Notes under the pieces: model-generated | The model's database searches: none | What the model was told of the DNA's origin: nothing | The model's input: only the letters and a program-made list of their open reading frames with translations | Translations under genes and position numbers: made by a program | NCBI GenBank assembly: GCA_021307345.1 | Contig: CP089930.1 | Location: 930,001 to 994,000 of the forward strand | From: Escherichia coli | GTDB lineage: Bacteria; Pseudomonadota; Gammaproteobacteria; Enterobacterales; Enterobacteriaceae | Direction of reading: 5' to 3' | Length of the DNA stretch: 64,000 nucleotides | In this document: piece by piece, positions 1-11,137 of the stretch | Layout: each line of letters begins with the position of its first letter | Numbering within the stretch: the stretch's first letter is position 1

Positions 1-1677
1 CGCTTCACCCAGCGTTTGTTGGAGGTCGTCAGTCCCAATTACATCACCCCAACCCCCTCAATGAGCGTGGCACAACTACATCCCGATCCGGAAGAAGGTG
101 ATTTGGCGAAGGGATTCACCGTCCCACGCAACACTGCCTTTTTTTCCTCCATTCCGGAAGGTGAAAGCGCCGCCTGCCAGTTTCGTAGCAGCCAGGATGT
201 GACACTGTGGCCGCTTGCCATCGAAGAGGCGCGCCTGACCGCCGCGCCGCCGGATATGCCCGCCCTGCACCGCTACCTGCCAGCTAACATTCACGTCGCC
301 GGAGCACTACGCATTACCCTGCGCACCTTCGGTGAACTGACCTTCAGCCAGCTTGCCGGGCTGGACAAGCTGCCGCTCTATCTCTGCGGCGAGGAGCGCA
401 CGACCTCACACCTGTTCGAACTGCTGCACACCAGCGCCATTGCCACACTGGCTGGCGTTCCGGGTCATTTTGACGGCGTACTGGATGTGAATCTGAAACA
501 GCCCGTCATGTACGAGGGTCTGGAGCCGGATCAAGGGCTATTGCCGCTGGCGTGGAACGTGTTCCACGGCCATAACCTGTTGCATGAATATTTTGCCTGC
601 CCGGAACGCTTTTATTTTTTCACCCCGACGGGTCTGTCTGCCGGGTTACAAAAAATTCACAGCGGTGTGGCGGAAATTGTTATCTTACTGAACCGCCTGC
701 CGCCAGACTGGCTGATCCACCAGACAAATGCTGCACAGTTCAGCCTGTTCTGTACCCCGGTGATCAACCTGTTTCCCCGCGTCACCGCCCGGATCGATAT
801 CACTCACAGCACGACGGAGCAGCACCTGGTGGTGGACAGAACCCATCCGCTCGACTATGAGGTGTTTTCGGTCCAGGAAGTGGAAGGGTTGGAAGTCGAC
901 ACCACGCGGAAGATGACATTTCGCCCGCTCTACCACACCCGCAATAATGATGAAGGCAATCATGGGCGTTATTTTTCCCTGCGCCGGGAGCCGCGTCGGT
1001 TGTCTGAGAACGCCCGCCGCTACGGCACCCGCACACCCTATACGGGTTCGGAAGTATTCCTGTCGCTGGTTGACCAGTATGAAGCCCCATACCCGGAAAA
1101 TCTGCGCCATATCACCATCACTGCCATGGTCACCAACCGCGATCTGCCCTGTCTTATCGCACGCAATGGCCGGGACGATCTGACCGTGGATGCGGCCATC
1201 CCTGTGGCAGGTGTGGGGCTTATCCGTCCACCTCGTCCACCACAGCCACCACTGGCGGAACGTGAAATGGCCTGGCGGTTGATCCGCCAGTTATCCTTTA
1301 ATTATCTGCCGCTGGCCGATCTGGATCACCGCACCGGCGGTCAGGCACTGCGCGATCTGCTGAACCTGTTTATTCCGGCGCATGACAGTCCGCAGTCGCG
1401 TCAGGTACGCAGCCTGATTGGCTGTAAAACAACGCCTGTTACCCGCCGTCTGCCCGGTTCCGGGCTGCTGGTTTATGGTCGCGGCGTCAGTTGTGAGCTG
1501 ACGGTGGATGAAGATGGATTCTCTGGTATTAGCCCGTATCTGTTCGGTCTGGTGTTGGAGCAATATATCGCTCGTCATGTTTCCATTAATACCTTCTCGC
1601 AGATGACGCTGCACAGTATGCAACGTGGGAAAATTATGACCTGGCCGGTCAGAGCCGGACTACGGGGAAGTGTATGA
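1..1677 (+). CDS. tssF: TssF, type VI secretion baseplate protein (5' end cut by window)
   Basis: TssF (VasA/ImpG family) builds the T6SS baseplate wedge together with TssG, TssE and TssK in the cytoplasm under the membrane complex. The reading frame is open from base 1, where the residues RFTQR precede a TTG codon at 16. Family members are around 600 residues and the visible part is about 558, so the true start lies upstream of the window. Family marks are the early APTPS-like segment (here ITPTPSM), a central proline-rich stretch (RPPRPPQPPLAERE) followed by a LSFNYLPL block, and the C-terminal GISPYLFGLVLEQYIA with INTFSQ. The stop overlaps the tssG start as ATGA, which indicates translational coupling. 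The family call is firm; the substrates and effectors of this T6SS are not visible here. Confidence 0.9.
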   Translation, partial: RFTQRLLEVVSPNYITPTPSMSVAQLHPDPEEGDLAKGFTVPRNTAFFSSIPEGESAACQFRSSQDVTLWPLAIEEARLTAAPPDMPALHRYLPANIHVAGALRITLRTFGELTFSQLAGLDKLPLYLCGEERTTSHLFELLHTSAIATLAGVPGHFDGVLDVNLKQPVMYEGLEPDQGLLPLAWNVFHGHNLLHEYFACPERFYFFTPTGLSAGLQKIHSGVAEIVILLNRLPPDWLIHQTNAAQFSLFCTPVINLFPRVTARIDITHSTTEQHLVVDRTHPLDYEVFSVQEVEGLEVDTTRKMTFRPLYHTRNNDEGNHGRYFSLRREPRRLSENARRYGTRTPYTGSEVFLSLVDQYEAPYPENLRHITITAMVTNRDLPCLIARNGRDDLTVDAAIPVAGVGLIRPPRPPQPPLAEREMAWRLIRQLSFNYLPLADLDHRTGGQALRDLLNLFIPAHDSPQSRQVRSLIGCKTTPVTRRLPGSGLLVYGRGVSCELTVDEDGFSGISPYLFGLVLEQYIARHVSINTFSQMTLHSMQRGKIMTWPVRAGLRGSV

Positions 1678-2669
1678 GCGGCGATTTCACCCAAGCGCAG
1701 AAAACGCCCTGGCGCTATGGTTTTCTGAACCTGATGCGCCGCGTGGATGTGCAGTTGTGTACCGTCCCCGCAGGTAGTGCCTGGCAACCAGGCATGGAAA
1801 AATTTCGCCTGGGACAAACACCTACACTGACCTTTGCGCCACGGGAAATCGCCAATGTGAGCTGGCAACAAGGACGCCTGCACCTTAGCCTTTACAGCCT
1901 TGGACTGTGGGGTCCGAACGGTCCGCTGCCACTGCATTACACTGAACTCGCGCGCAATCGGACCGAAAGCCGCTGCGATCCGACCCTGACCCGTTTTACC
2001 GATCTTTTTCATCACCGCTGGCTGACGCAGTTTTATCAGGCATGGCGCAGCGCCCAGTCCGCCGGGGGAGGTCTGGATAAACAGGAATATGACCGTTTTG
2101 CCTTTTATATCGCCAGCCTCAGCGGGCAGGATTTACGGGAAAGTGCAGACAGCTCGCTGCCGGATCACGTTCGCCTGGCGGCATCGGCCCATCTGGTGCG
2201 CGAATCCCGCAACCCGGACGGCTTGGCCGCCACGCTGGCGCACTATTTCAGTGTGCCTTTCCGGATACAAGAGTATGTCCTGCACTGGATAACGGTGGCT
2301 GATGATGAAATTACCCGACTGGGGATACCAGCCCCCTCTTCCGTCATTGGCAACGGCGCACTCATCGGCCAGGCCGTGCCGGACATGCAATATAAGTTCC
2401 GGCTGGTGATTGGCCCGCTGACACTGGCTGACTACCGGCGTTTCCTGCCTGGTGGTAATAACCTGCCAGTACTAACGGAACTGGTTCGTGCATTTACCGG
2501 GTTTGAATACTGCTGGGAAATTGAGCTACAGCTTAAACCACACGCAGCCCCTCCGGCTGTTACTGGCGGTCCATATCAGCTTGGCTGGACCGCCTGGGCA
2601 GGGAAAGCCCTGCACGACAACCCGGTGACGGGCATGATTTTCGAACCTGAACACTATCTGGCACACTGA
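1674..2669 (+). CDS. tssG: TssG, type VI secretion baseplate protein
   Basis: TssG (VasB/ImpH family) is the second wedge protein of the T6SS baseplate and binds TssF directly. The 331-residue length is normal for the family. Visible family marks are the opening PWRYGFLNLMRRVD, the GLWGPNGPLPLHYTE segment with the following RFTDLFHHRWLTQFYQAW block, and a C-terminal LADYRRFLPGG. The ATG at 1674 overlaps the tssF stop by four bases. tssA follows 10 bases after the stop, behind a GAGGA ribosome site. The order tssF-tssG-tssA is seen in many enterobacterial T6SS clusters. No truncation or frameshift is visible. Confidence 0.9.
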   Translation: MSGDFTQAQKTPWRYGFLNLMRRVDVQLCTVPAGSAWQPGMEKFRLGQTPTLTFAPREIANVSWQQGRLHLSLYSLGLWGPNGPLPLHYTELARNRTESRCDPTLTRFTDLFHHRWLTQFYQAWRSAQSAGGGLDKQEYDRFAFYIASLSGQDLRESADSSLPDHVRLAASAHLVRESRNPDGLAATLAHYFSVPFRIQEYVLHWITVADDEITRLGIPAPSSVIGNGALIGQAVPDMQYKFRLVIGPLTLADYRRFLPGGNNLPVLTELVRAFTGFEYCWEIELQLKPHAAPPAVTGGPYQLGWTAWAGKALHDNPVTGMIFEPEHYLAH

Positions 2670-2679
2670 GGATAATTTA

Positions 2680-3729
2680 ATGGATACCCCCCTGTCTGAC
2701 CCTATTTCGGCTGAATGCCCCTGCGGCCCGGATCTGGAGTATGATCCAGAGTACTTGTTGCTGTTTACCCGCGCCTTAGCGCGTGAAGAGGCGCAATATG
2801 GCGATTTTGTCAGTACGCCGGAAACTATTAACTGGGCGGAGCTGGAGCGGGACGCCCGCTGCCTGTTGGCACGCAGTAAAGATATCCGCATCCTGGTTGT
2901 CCTGCTGCGCTGCCGTATCCAGCAGGCAGGAGCCAGAGGGCTGGTGGAGACACTCACGCTTCTGGAAACGTTGTGTGTCACAAACCCGGACACCATCCAT
3001 CCACAACTGCTTACGGCTGAAGATACCACCGCCGAAGATGCGGCTGTAGCACGCAGTAACGCGCTGTCGGCGCTACTGGACCACGAAGGCGTAATGGCTG
3101 ATATTCGTGGCATTACGCTATCAAACAACGCCGCCATGCGCCTTCAGGTTCGGGATGTGGAACGTTCGCTGTCTGCATCACGCCCGGCGGATGCGCTGGC
3201 ACCGGAATCAGTACGTCAGCAACTGGCCGACCTGGAAGCACGCGGCGCACTGCCGCTGGACGCATTTCACCAGGCCGCCGAGATCACTGAGCGACTGCAA
3301 CACCATGCTCGTGAAACGCTGAATGACCTGGCCCCGGACTTTTCGCGTCTGACGCAACTGCTGACCCTGTTGCCTGGGGCGGTACAGACCACTACGCCAG
3401 AAATCCCACAACCAAAACCGCAGGCTGATCAGCCGAAACATGCTGCTATCGATAATACCGGACTGACACTAGCAGGGCATGTCGCTCCCACAGTGGATAT
3501 ACCAGCCGAAACGACCGCAAAGATCATCGCAGAGCCACAGCAAATCAGCGATCGGAACGACGCACTGAAACGCTTGCGAGTCATCCGCCGCTGGTTTGAG
3601 CACAGTGAACCAAGCAGTCCGACCATTCCTTTGTTGCGTCAGGCGGAACGACTGGTCGGTAAACGCTTTTCGGAGATAATCAATGAAGTTCCAGCAGAAC
3701 TGCTGGAGAAGTGGGATGCGCAGGAATAA
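2680..3729 (+). CDS. tssA: TssA, type VI secretion sheath/baseplate cap protein
   Basis: TssA (ImpA family) primes T6SS baseplate and tail assembly and, in some subfamilies, stays at the distal end of the growing sheath. The N-terminal ImpA_N domain shows the typical PISAECPCGPDLEYDPEY opening (residues 7-24) and then WAELERDARCLLARSKDIR. The middle is a proline/glutamine-rich linker around residues 235-290. The C-terminal segment (about 292-345) has the short-TssA signature HSEPSSPTIPLLRQAERLVGK with FSEIINE. The length is 349 residues. It is the last gene of the operon before tRNA-Asp; a palindrome follows the stop by a few bases. I infer that the rest of the T6SS cluster lies to the left of the window. 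Confidence 0.88.
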   Translation: MDTPLSDPISAECPCGPDLEYDPEYLLLFTRALAREEAQYGDFVSTPETINWAELERDARCLLARSKDIRILVVLLRCRIQQAGARGLVETLTLLETLCVTNPDTIHPQLLTAEDTTAEDAAVARSNALSALLDHEGVMADIRGITLSNNAAMRLQVRDVERSLSASRPADALAPESVRQQLADLEARGALPLDAFHQAAEITERLQHHARETLNDLAPDFSRLTQLLTLLPGAVQTTTPEIPQPKPQADQPKHAAIDNTGLTLAGHVAPTVDIPAETTAKIIAEPQQISDRNDALKRLRVIRRWFEHSEPSSPTIPLLRQAERLVGKRFSEIINEVPAELLEKWDAQE

Positions 3730-3733
3730 CCAA

Positions 3734-3763
3734 AATGACCAGAACTTATAACTACTGGTCATT
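3734..3763. terminator. Palindrome behind the T6SS operon
   Basis: A 9-bp perfect inverted repeat (AATGACCAG / CTGGTCATT) with a 12-base loop starts four bases after the tssA stop. It is placed as a transcript end for the T6SS operon, but the tail (ATATGG) is not a good T-tract. It may instead stabilise the mRNA 3' end. Confidence 0.45.
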
Positions 3764-3836
3764 ATATGGTGTAACTATTTTCTGGATTAAATCCATTTAA
3801 CTTCCGGGGTGAAAAATCCCGAAAGCCAGAAACGAC

Positions 3837-3868
3837 AAAAGCCTGAACCATTGCTGATTCAGGCTTTC
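3837..3868 (-). terminator. Rho-independent terminator of aspV
   Basis: On the minus strand AAGCCTGAA and TTCAGGCTT form a 9-bp stem, and the following bases begin TTGTCGTTTC. It lies seven bases past the tRNA-Asp 3' end, as expected for a monocistronic tRNA gene. Confidence 0.75.
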
Positions 3869-3875
3869 TAAATAT

Positions 3876-3952
3876 TGGCGGAACGGACGGGACTCGAACC
3901 CGCGACCCCCTGCGTGACAGGCAGGTATTCTAACCGACTGAACTACCGCTCC
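3876..3952 (-). tRNA. aspV: tRNA-Asp (GTC), aspV
   Basis: The minus strand reads a 77-nt cloverleaf with encoded CCA. The acceptor is GGAGCGG paired with CCGTTCC, the D-arm is GTTCAGTCGGTTAGAAT, the anticodon loop is CTGTCAC with GTC, and the T-arm contains GGTTCGAGTCC. It is identical to the second tRNA-Asp in this window at 12100-12176. In K-12 this gene sits beside dnaQ and is called aspV. The T6SS genes lie directly on its 3' side, the usual side for accessory DNA to insert at a tRNA. Confidence 0.98.
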
Positions 3953-4084
3953 GCGTTTTATTCCGTTGGGAACGAGGCGAATACTACGGATTGCCCCGCC
4001 CTTCGTCAATTGTTTTTCTCATCTTTTGAATCGTTTGCTGCAAAAATCGCCCAACTCGCTATTTTTAGCACCTTTTACATGTAT

Positions 4085-4816
4085 TTATGCCCGCCAGAGG
4101 CAGCTTCCGCCCTTCTTCTGCACCAGATCGAGACGAGCTTCATGCGCTGCTAGCTCTTCATCCGTCGCAAAAACAACGCGTAACTTACTTGCCTGGCGCA
4201 CAATGCGCTGAATTGTTGCTTCACCTTGTTGCTGTTGTGTTTCACCTTCCATCGCAAAAGCCATCGACGTTTGGCCACCGGTCATCGCCAGATAAACTTC
4301 CGCAAGGATCTGGGCATCGAGTAATGCCCCGTGCAATGTACGCTTGCTGTTATCTATTTCGTAGCGGGCGCATAACGCATCGAGGCTGTTGCGCTTACCA
4401 GGAAACATTTTCCTCGCTACCGCAAGGCTATCGGTGACCTTACAGAAGGTATTGGTCTTCGGAATATCGCGCTTGAGCAGCGAAAACTCGTAGTCCATAA
4501 AGCCGATATCGAACGCTGCGTTATGGATCACCAGCTCCGCGCCACGAATATAGTCCATGAACTCATCAGCTACTTCGGCAAACGTAGGCTTATCGAGCAA
4601 AAACTCATCGGCAATACCATGTACGCCAAAGGCTTCCGGATCCACCAGCCGATCGGGCTTAAGATAAACGTGAAAGTTATTGCCCGTCAGTCGACGGTTC
4701 ACCACTTCAACGGCACCAATCTCAATGATCTTGTGGCCTTCATAGTGCGCACCAATCTGGTTCATACCGGTGGTTTCGGTATCGAGAACGATCTGGCGTG
4801 TAATTGCAGTGCTCAT
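4085..4816 (-). CDS. dnaQ: DNA polymerase III epsilon subunit (3'-5' proofreading exonuclease)
   Basis: Epsilon is the proofreading exonuclease of the replicative polymerase core and binds alpha (dnaE, also in this window) and theta. The DEDDh exonuclease motifs are visible: Exo I DTETTG with D12 and E14, and Exo [11 protein letters not shown] with H162 and D167. A QTSMAF clamp-binding motif near residues 182-187 is followed by the C-terminal alpha-binding tail ending CLWRA. I chose the start MSTAITRQ (243 residues, the E. coli length) rather than an ATG three codons upstream. It is divergent from rnhA with about 64 bases between starts, so the two promoters overlap, as in K-12. Confidence 0.97.
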
Positions 4817-4880
4817 AGCGGTCATTTATGTCAGACTTGTCGTTTTACAATTCGATTCAATTACAGGAAGTCTACCAGAG

Positions 4881-5348
4881 ATGCTTAAACAGGTAGAAAT
4901 TTTCACCGATGGTTCGTGTCTGGGTAATCCAGGACCTGGGGGTTACGGCGCTATTTTACGTTATCGCGGACGCGAGAAAACCTTTAGCGCAGGCTACACC
5001 CGCACCACCAATAACCGTATGGAGTTGATGGCTGCTATTGTCGCGCTGGAAGCGTTAAAAGAACATTGCGAAGTCATTTTGAGTACCGACAGCCAGTATG
5101 TCCGCCAGGGGATTACCCAGTGGATCCATAACTGGAAAAAACGTGGCTGGAAAACCGCAGACAAAAAACCGGTAAAAAATGTCGATCTCTGGCAACGTCT
5201 TGATGCCGCGCTGGGACAGCATCAAATCAAATGGGAATGGGTAAAAGGCCATGCCGGACACCCGGAAAACGAACGCTGTGATGAACTGGCTCGTGCTGCG
5301 GCAATGAATCCCACGCTGGAAGATACGGGCTATCAAGTCGAAGTTTAA
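4881..5348 (+). CDS. rnhA: Ribonuclease HI
   Basis: RNase HI cleaves the RNA strand of RNA:DNA hybrids, removing R-loops and primers. The start at [13 protein letters not shown] gives the standard 155 residues. An upstream in-frame start would run into the divergent dnaQ promoter region and is rejected. The catalytic residues D10, E48, D70 and D134 are all in their expected contexts (FTDGS, RMEL, STDSQ, CDELA), and H124 is in the flexible loop. The stop codon overlaps the stop of the convergent yafS by three bases. No changes in conserved positions were seen. Confidence 0.98.
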
Positions 5349-6067
5349 GCCTGTGGTTTACGACATTGCCGGGTGGCACCGACCGCCTGGCGAATTCGCG
5401 GTTTGTTTTTACTCTGTTTCATCGGATTTAGCGTTAAAGGAATAGTCCGTTTCCGGGCAACAATAAGTTGTAAGCAACCAAGCGCAGGAATGTGCGTGCT
5501 CAATAGTTTTCCACCGTGCTTGTTCCACGGGAGAACATGGAAACGGCTGGCGTGTAGCACTTCAAAATTCAACAAAGAGAGCCAGTCCAGTTGCCGCATC
5601 AGAGTAAACATCCGGCTGTTATAGGGCGATGTTTTTCGCAATACCGGCACAAGTTTGCGTAATCCCATTAAACTGATGGGATTGAAGCCGCTAATAACCA
5701 GCCAGCCATCATCAATCAATACCCTATCGGCTTCGCGCAATAAACGATGCGGATCGGTGCACCACGGCAATGTATGCGCCAGTAGACAAACATCGACGGA
5801 TTTATCGGCAAAAGGAAGATGAAGTGGGTCCGCCTGCACCTGGACGGGCATTCCTTGCGCTGAAACATTCACTTGATGAGAAACCGCGCACGCTTCGCAA
5901 TTGATTTCTGCGCTTAAATTGCCAATCTTAAGCAGATGAAAACCATACATTTTAGCGAACCACGGGTTGAGCTGGCGTTCCAGCGCCTTGCGATAAAGCT
6001 CTCCCCAGGGCAAATCGCCCCAGCAATCAGGAGCCACGACAGTTTGGGGGATCCTTGCCGGTTTCAT
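5345..6067 (-). CDS. yafS: Predicted SAM-dependent methyltransferase YafS
   Basis: YafS is a class I SAM-dependent methyltransferase-like protein (Methyltransf_11 type) whose substrate is unknown. Visible features are the [19 protein letters not shown] motif in the middle, then [22 protein letters not shown], the usual post-methyltransferase-II strand pattern. The tail is basic and ends RKPQA. Methionine codons are adjacent at the start. I use the second one, which gives 240 residues as in K-12. It is divergent from gloB, with about 30 bases between the starts, and convergent with rnhA. Confidence 0.92.
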
Positions 6068-6097
6068 CACAACCTTCCGTTTCGCACTGAGAGGTAA

Positions 6098-6856
<759 letters not shown>

Positions 6857-6927
6857 TAAAACTTTCTTGTCATCAGCTTCGTTCGCCGTTATGATCGGTC
6901 GTCTTTTAAGCAACTATTGACACACAC

Positions 6928-8286
6928 ATGAAGGCAAAAGCGATATTACTCGCCTCTGTCCTGCTCGTGGGTTGCCAGAGTACTGGTAACGTTCAACAGC
7001 ACGCACAGAGCCTTTCTGCAGCTGGTCAAGGGGAAGCAGCAAAGTTTACAAGTCAGGCACGATGGATGGACGATGGGACGTCTATCGCGCCGGATGGTGA
7101 CTTGTGGGCTTTCATAGGCGACGAGCTAAAGATGGGAATTCCGGAAAACGACCGGATTCGCGAACAGAAACAGAAATATTTACGCAATAAGAGCTATCTC
7201 CACGATGTAACTTTACGGGCAGAGCCGTATATGTACTGGATAGCCGGGCAAGTTAAAAAACGTAACATGCCTATGGAACTGGTACTACTACCCATAGTGG
7301 AGAGCGCTTTTGATCCTCACGCGACGTCTGGCGCCAATGCCGCAGGCATCTGGCAGATCATTCCGAGCACGGGGCGCAATTATGGTTTGAAACAGACCCG
7401 CAATTATGACGCGCGTCGCGATGTTGTTGCTTCAACAACTGCCGCGCTGAACATGATGCAGCGTCTGAACAAGATGTTTGACGGCGACTGGCTTCTGACC
7501 GTAGCGGCTTATAACAGCGGCGAAGGTCGGGTCATGAAGGCAATTAAAACGAACAAAGCGCGTGGGAAATCCACGGACTTCTGGTCGTTACCGTTGCCGC
7601 AGGAAACGAAGCAGTACGTGCCTAAGATGCTGGCATTGAGTGATATTCTCAAAAACAGCAAGCGTTATGGCGTACGTCTGCCAACGACCGATGAAAGCCG
7701 TGCTCTGGCGCGTGTGCACCTGAGCAGCCCGGTTGAAATGGCGAAGGTTGCAGATATGGCGGGAATTTCCGTCAGCAAACTGAAGACCTTCAACGCTGGC
7801 GTGAAAGGCTCCACGCTGGGCGCAAGTGGTCCCCAGTACGTGATGGTGCCAAAGAAACATGCAGATCAACTGCGTGAATCTCTGGCTTCAGGCGAAATTG
7901 CTGCCGTACAGTCGACACTGGTTGCCGACAATACGCCGCTTAATAGCCGCGTTTACACCGTACGCTCTGGCGACACGCTTTCAAGCATCGCTTCACGTCT
8001 CGGCGTAAGCACAAAGAATTTGCAGCAGTGGAACAATCTGCGCGGTTCTAAGCTGAAACCAGGTCAAAGTCTGACAATTGGCGCTGGTAGTAGCGCACAG
8101 CGGTTGGCAAACAACAGCGATAGCATTACGTATCGTGTGCGCAAAGGTGATTCGCTTTCAAGCATTGCTAAGCGTCACGGCGTAAACATCAAAGATGTGA
8201 TGCGCTGGAACAGCGATACTGCGAATCTGCAACCAGGCGACAAGCTGACGTTGTTTGTGAAAAACAACAATATGCCAGATTCCTGA
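6928..8286 (+). CDS. mltD: Membrane-bound lytic murein transglycosylase D (lipoprotein)
   Basis: MltD cleaves peptidoglycan glycan strands non-hydrolytically to 1,6-anhydro-muramyl ends and is anchored to the outer membrane. The lipobox LLVGC places the lipidated cysteine at residue 16. The SLT domain has the catalytic E125 in VESAFDPHA, followed by SGANAAGIWQIIPSTGRNYG and the AAYNSGEGRV motif. Two LysM peptidoglycan-binding repeats follow, at roughly residues 343-386 and 402-445, each starting Y-x-V-R-x-GD(T/S)LSSIA. The length is 452 residues. A strong hairpin terminator follows, shared with the convergent yafE. Confidence 0.97.
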   Translation: MKAKAILLASVLLVGCQSTGNVQQHAQSLSAAGQGEAAKFTSQARWMDDGTSIAPDGDLWAFIGDELKMGIPENDRIREQKQKYLRNKSYLHDVTLRAEPYMYWIAGQVKKRNMPMELVLLPIVESAFDPHATSGANAAGIWQIIPSTGRNYGLKQTRNYDARRDVVASTTAALNMMQRLNKMFDGDWLLTVAAYNSGEGRVMKAIKTNKARGKSTDFWSLPLPQETKQYVPKMLALSDILKNSKRYGVRLPTTDESRALARVHLSSPVEMAKVADMAGISVSKLKTFNAGVKGSTLGASGPQYVMVPKKHADQLRESLASGEIAAVQSTLVADNTPLNSRVYTVRSGDTLSSIASRLGVSTKNLQQWNNLRGSKLKPGQSLTIGAGSSAQRLANNSDSITYRVRKGDSLSSIAKRHGVNIKDVMRWNSDTANLQPGDKLTLFVKNNNMPDS

Positions 8287-8300
8287 CAAACCAGATAACA

Positions 8301-8333
8301 GAAAGGCACCGATTCCCCCGGTGCCTTTTTTAT
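8301..8333. terminator. Bidirectional terminator between mltD and yafE
   Basis: AAGGCACC and GGTGCCTT form an 8-bp stem followed by TTTTTATTT on the plus strand. The minus strand also ends in a short T-run. It lies between two convergent genes. Confidence 0.85.
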
Positions 8334-9104
8334 TTATGCCGCTTTATGTGCTTCAACCATGATGATATCACTGGTGAAAGAGCCATCATTCTGCAAGGCA
8401 AAATACGTTTTCACCTCTGTCGATGCGCTCTGTTGGTAAACGCGAATAGCGTCCACTAACACTTCTGGCGTACGCATTCTCGCAACCCACGAAGAGAATT
8501 CCAGAGGTAATTTATCGGTGATCACATTATCGACAAGCAGATATGCTTCATTGATTAACGTCAACCACTCACCGCTGGCGTAATTACGCACGTGAGAAGC
8601 ATCGCGCAATGCTTCTATCGTCTGTAACCAAATATCGCGTACCGGGTGACCCGGAGACATTACGTCCATCACAATCAGCATACCGCCGGGCTTCAAGACC
8701 CGATTCACTTCACGCAATGCCGCACCGACATCATGCCAGTGGTGAGCAGAATAACGACTAATAACAATATTAAAGGTGTGATCGGCAAAAGGCAGGCTTT
8801 CGGCATACCCCTGGCGGGTGGTGATATTTTTCAGTTGTCGGGTATCTGCAGCCTGTGCAACAACATCCAGCATTTGGGAAGATAAGTCATACGCCACCAC
8901 TTCCTGCACGTTTTGCGCAGCGACAAAGCTGGCATGTCCTGCTCCACAGCCCATATCAAGTACGCAAGCGTCAGGATACTCTGCCAGACACGCCGCCAGG
9001 CGCTGTAAGTCGCGCCCGGATGCATGCACGGCACTGGTTAAATATTCACTGGCCTGCGAGCTAAATTGCTTTTCTACGTGCTCATGGTGGGATTGTGTTG
9101 TCAT
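8334..9104 (-). CDS. yafE: Predicted SAM-dependent methyltransferase YafE
   Basis: YafE belongs to the UbiE/Methyltransf_11 group; its substrate is not established. Motif I is VLDMGCGAGHASF at about residues 48-60. It is followed by VVAYDLSSQML (acidic SAM-ribose contact) and LPFADHTFNIVISRYSAHHW. Motif III is VLKPGGMLIVMDV. The start chosen gives 256 residues and has an AGGACAG ribosome site 8 bases upstream. The K-12 protein is often annotated as 207 residues, starting at the Met inside motif I, which would cut off the strand before it. The longer form here looks like the real gene. It is 77 bases downstream of yafD on the same strand. Confidence 0.92.
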   Translation of the reverse strand: MTTQSHHEHVEKQFSSQASEYLTSAVHASGRDLQRLAACLAEYPDACVLDMGCGAGHASFVAAQNVQEVVAYDLSSQMLDVVAQAADTRQLKNITTRQGYAESLPFADHTFNIVISRYSAHHWHDVGAALREVNRVLKPGGMLIVMDVMSPGHPVRDIWLQTIEALRDASHVRNYASGEWLTLINEAYLLVDNVITDKLPLEFSSWVARMRTPEVLVDAIRVYQQSASTEVKTYFALQNDGSFTSDIIMVEAHKAA

Positions 9105-9181
9105 TGCACTGTCCTTTTGTTGTTTGAGTATAAAAAGGCAGCGCCAAACGTTGGTCTGCCCTGTGGCAGACCTGACATACC

Positions 9182-10222
<1,041 letters not shown>

Positions 10223-11137
10223 ATGAAAGCCACGTCGGAAGAACTCGCCATTTTTGTTTCGGTCGTCGAAAGCGGCAGCTTTAGCCGGGCAGCGGAACAA
10301 TTAGGGCAAGCAAACTCAGCGGTCAGCCGTGCGGTAAAAAAGCTGGAAATGAAACTTGGCGTCAGCCTACTTAATCGAACCACACGACAACTTAGCCTGA
10401 CGGAAGAAGGCGAGCGTTATTTTCGTCGCGTACAGTCAATTTTGCAGGAGATGGCAGCGGCAGAATCAGAAATTATGGAGACGCGTAATACACCGCGCGG
10501 ACTGTTACGGATCGATGCCGCAACCCCCGTGGTACTACACTTTCTGATGCCGTTAATTAAGCCTTTCCGCGAACGCTATCCGGAAGTCACTTTATCGCTA
10601 GTCTCCTCCGAAACGATTATTAATTTGATCGAAAGAAAAGTGGATGTCGCGATACGCGCCGGTACGTTAACGGATTCCAGCTTACGAGCCAGGCCGTTAT
10701 TTAACAGTTATCGAAAAATTATCGCCTCCCCCGACTATATTGCCCGCTACGGGAAGCCAGAAACTATCGACGATTTAAAGCAACATGTTTGCCTGGGATT
10801 TACTGAACCCGCTTCCCTCAATACCTGGCCGATAGCCTGTAGTGATGGACAATTACATGAGGTGAAGTACGGTTTGTCATCCAATAGTGGAGAAACACTG
10901 AAACAGCTTTGCCTGAGTGGCAACGGGATTGCGTGTTTGTCCGACTATATGATCGACAGAGAAATTGCTCGTGGTGAACTGGTGGAGTTAATGGCAGATA
11001 AAGTGTTGCCAGTGGAAATGCCCTTCAGCGCCGTCTATTACAGCGACCGCGCGGTAAGTACTCGCATCCGGGCCTTTATCGATTTCCTTAGCGAGCATAT
11101 AAAAACAGCTCCCGCAGGAGCTGTCAGAGAGGCTTAA
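10223..11137 (+). CDS. yafC: LysR-family transcriptional regulator YafC
   Basis: YafC is a LysR-type DNA-binding regulator with no well-established target. The N-terminal winged helix-turn-helix spans about residues 1-60, with [20 protein letters not shown] as the recognition region and [16 protein letters not shown] after it. The remainder is the periplasmic-binding-protein-like effector domain, with [19 protein letters not shown]. The length is 304 residues. The last codons overlap the stop of convergent dkgB, and they also contain the hairpin that appears to terminate dkgB. Its neighbours yafD and dkgB are candidate targets only by position. Confidence 0.93.
   Translation: MKATSEELAIFVSVVESGSFSRAAEQLGQANSAVSRAVKKLEMKLGVSLLNRTTRQLSLTEEGERYFRRVQSILQEMAAAESEIMETRNTPRGLLRIDAATPVVLHFLMPLIKPFRERYPEVTLSLVSSETIINLIERKVDVAIRAGTLTDSSLRARPLFNSYRKIIASPDYIARYGKPETIDDLKQHVCLGFTEPASLNTWPIACSDGQLHEVKYGLSSNSGETLKQLCLSGNGIACLSDYMIDREIARGELVELMADKVLPVEMPFSAVYYSDRAVSTRIRAFIDFLSEHIKTAPAGAVREA
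11098..11124 (-). terminator. dkgB terminator inside the end of yafC
   Basis: On the minus strand ACAGCTCC, a four-base loop and GGAGCTGT form an 8-bp stem, followed by TTTTTATATG. It lies 10 bases beyond the dkgB stop and within the last codons of yafC. Confidence 0.85.

Noticed and set aside
3797-4009. Short ORF across aspV on the minus strand
   Set aside because: Its residues come from reading the tRNA-Asp sequence; the same artefact appears at aspU (11913-12263).
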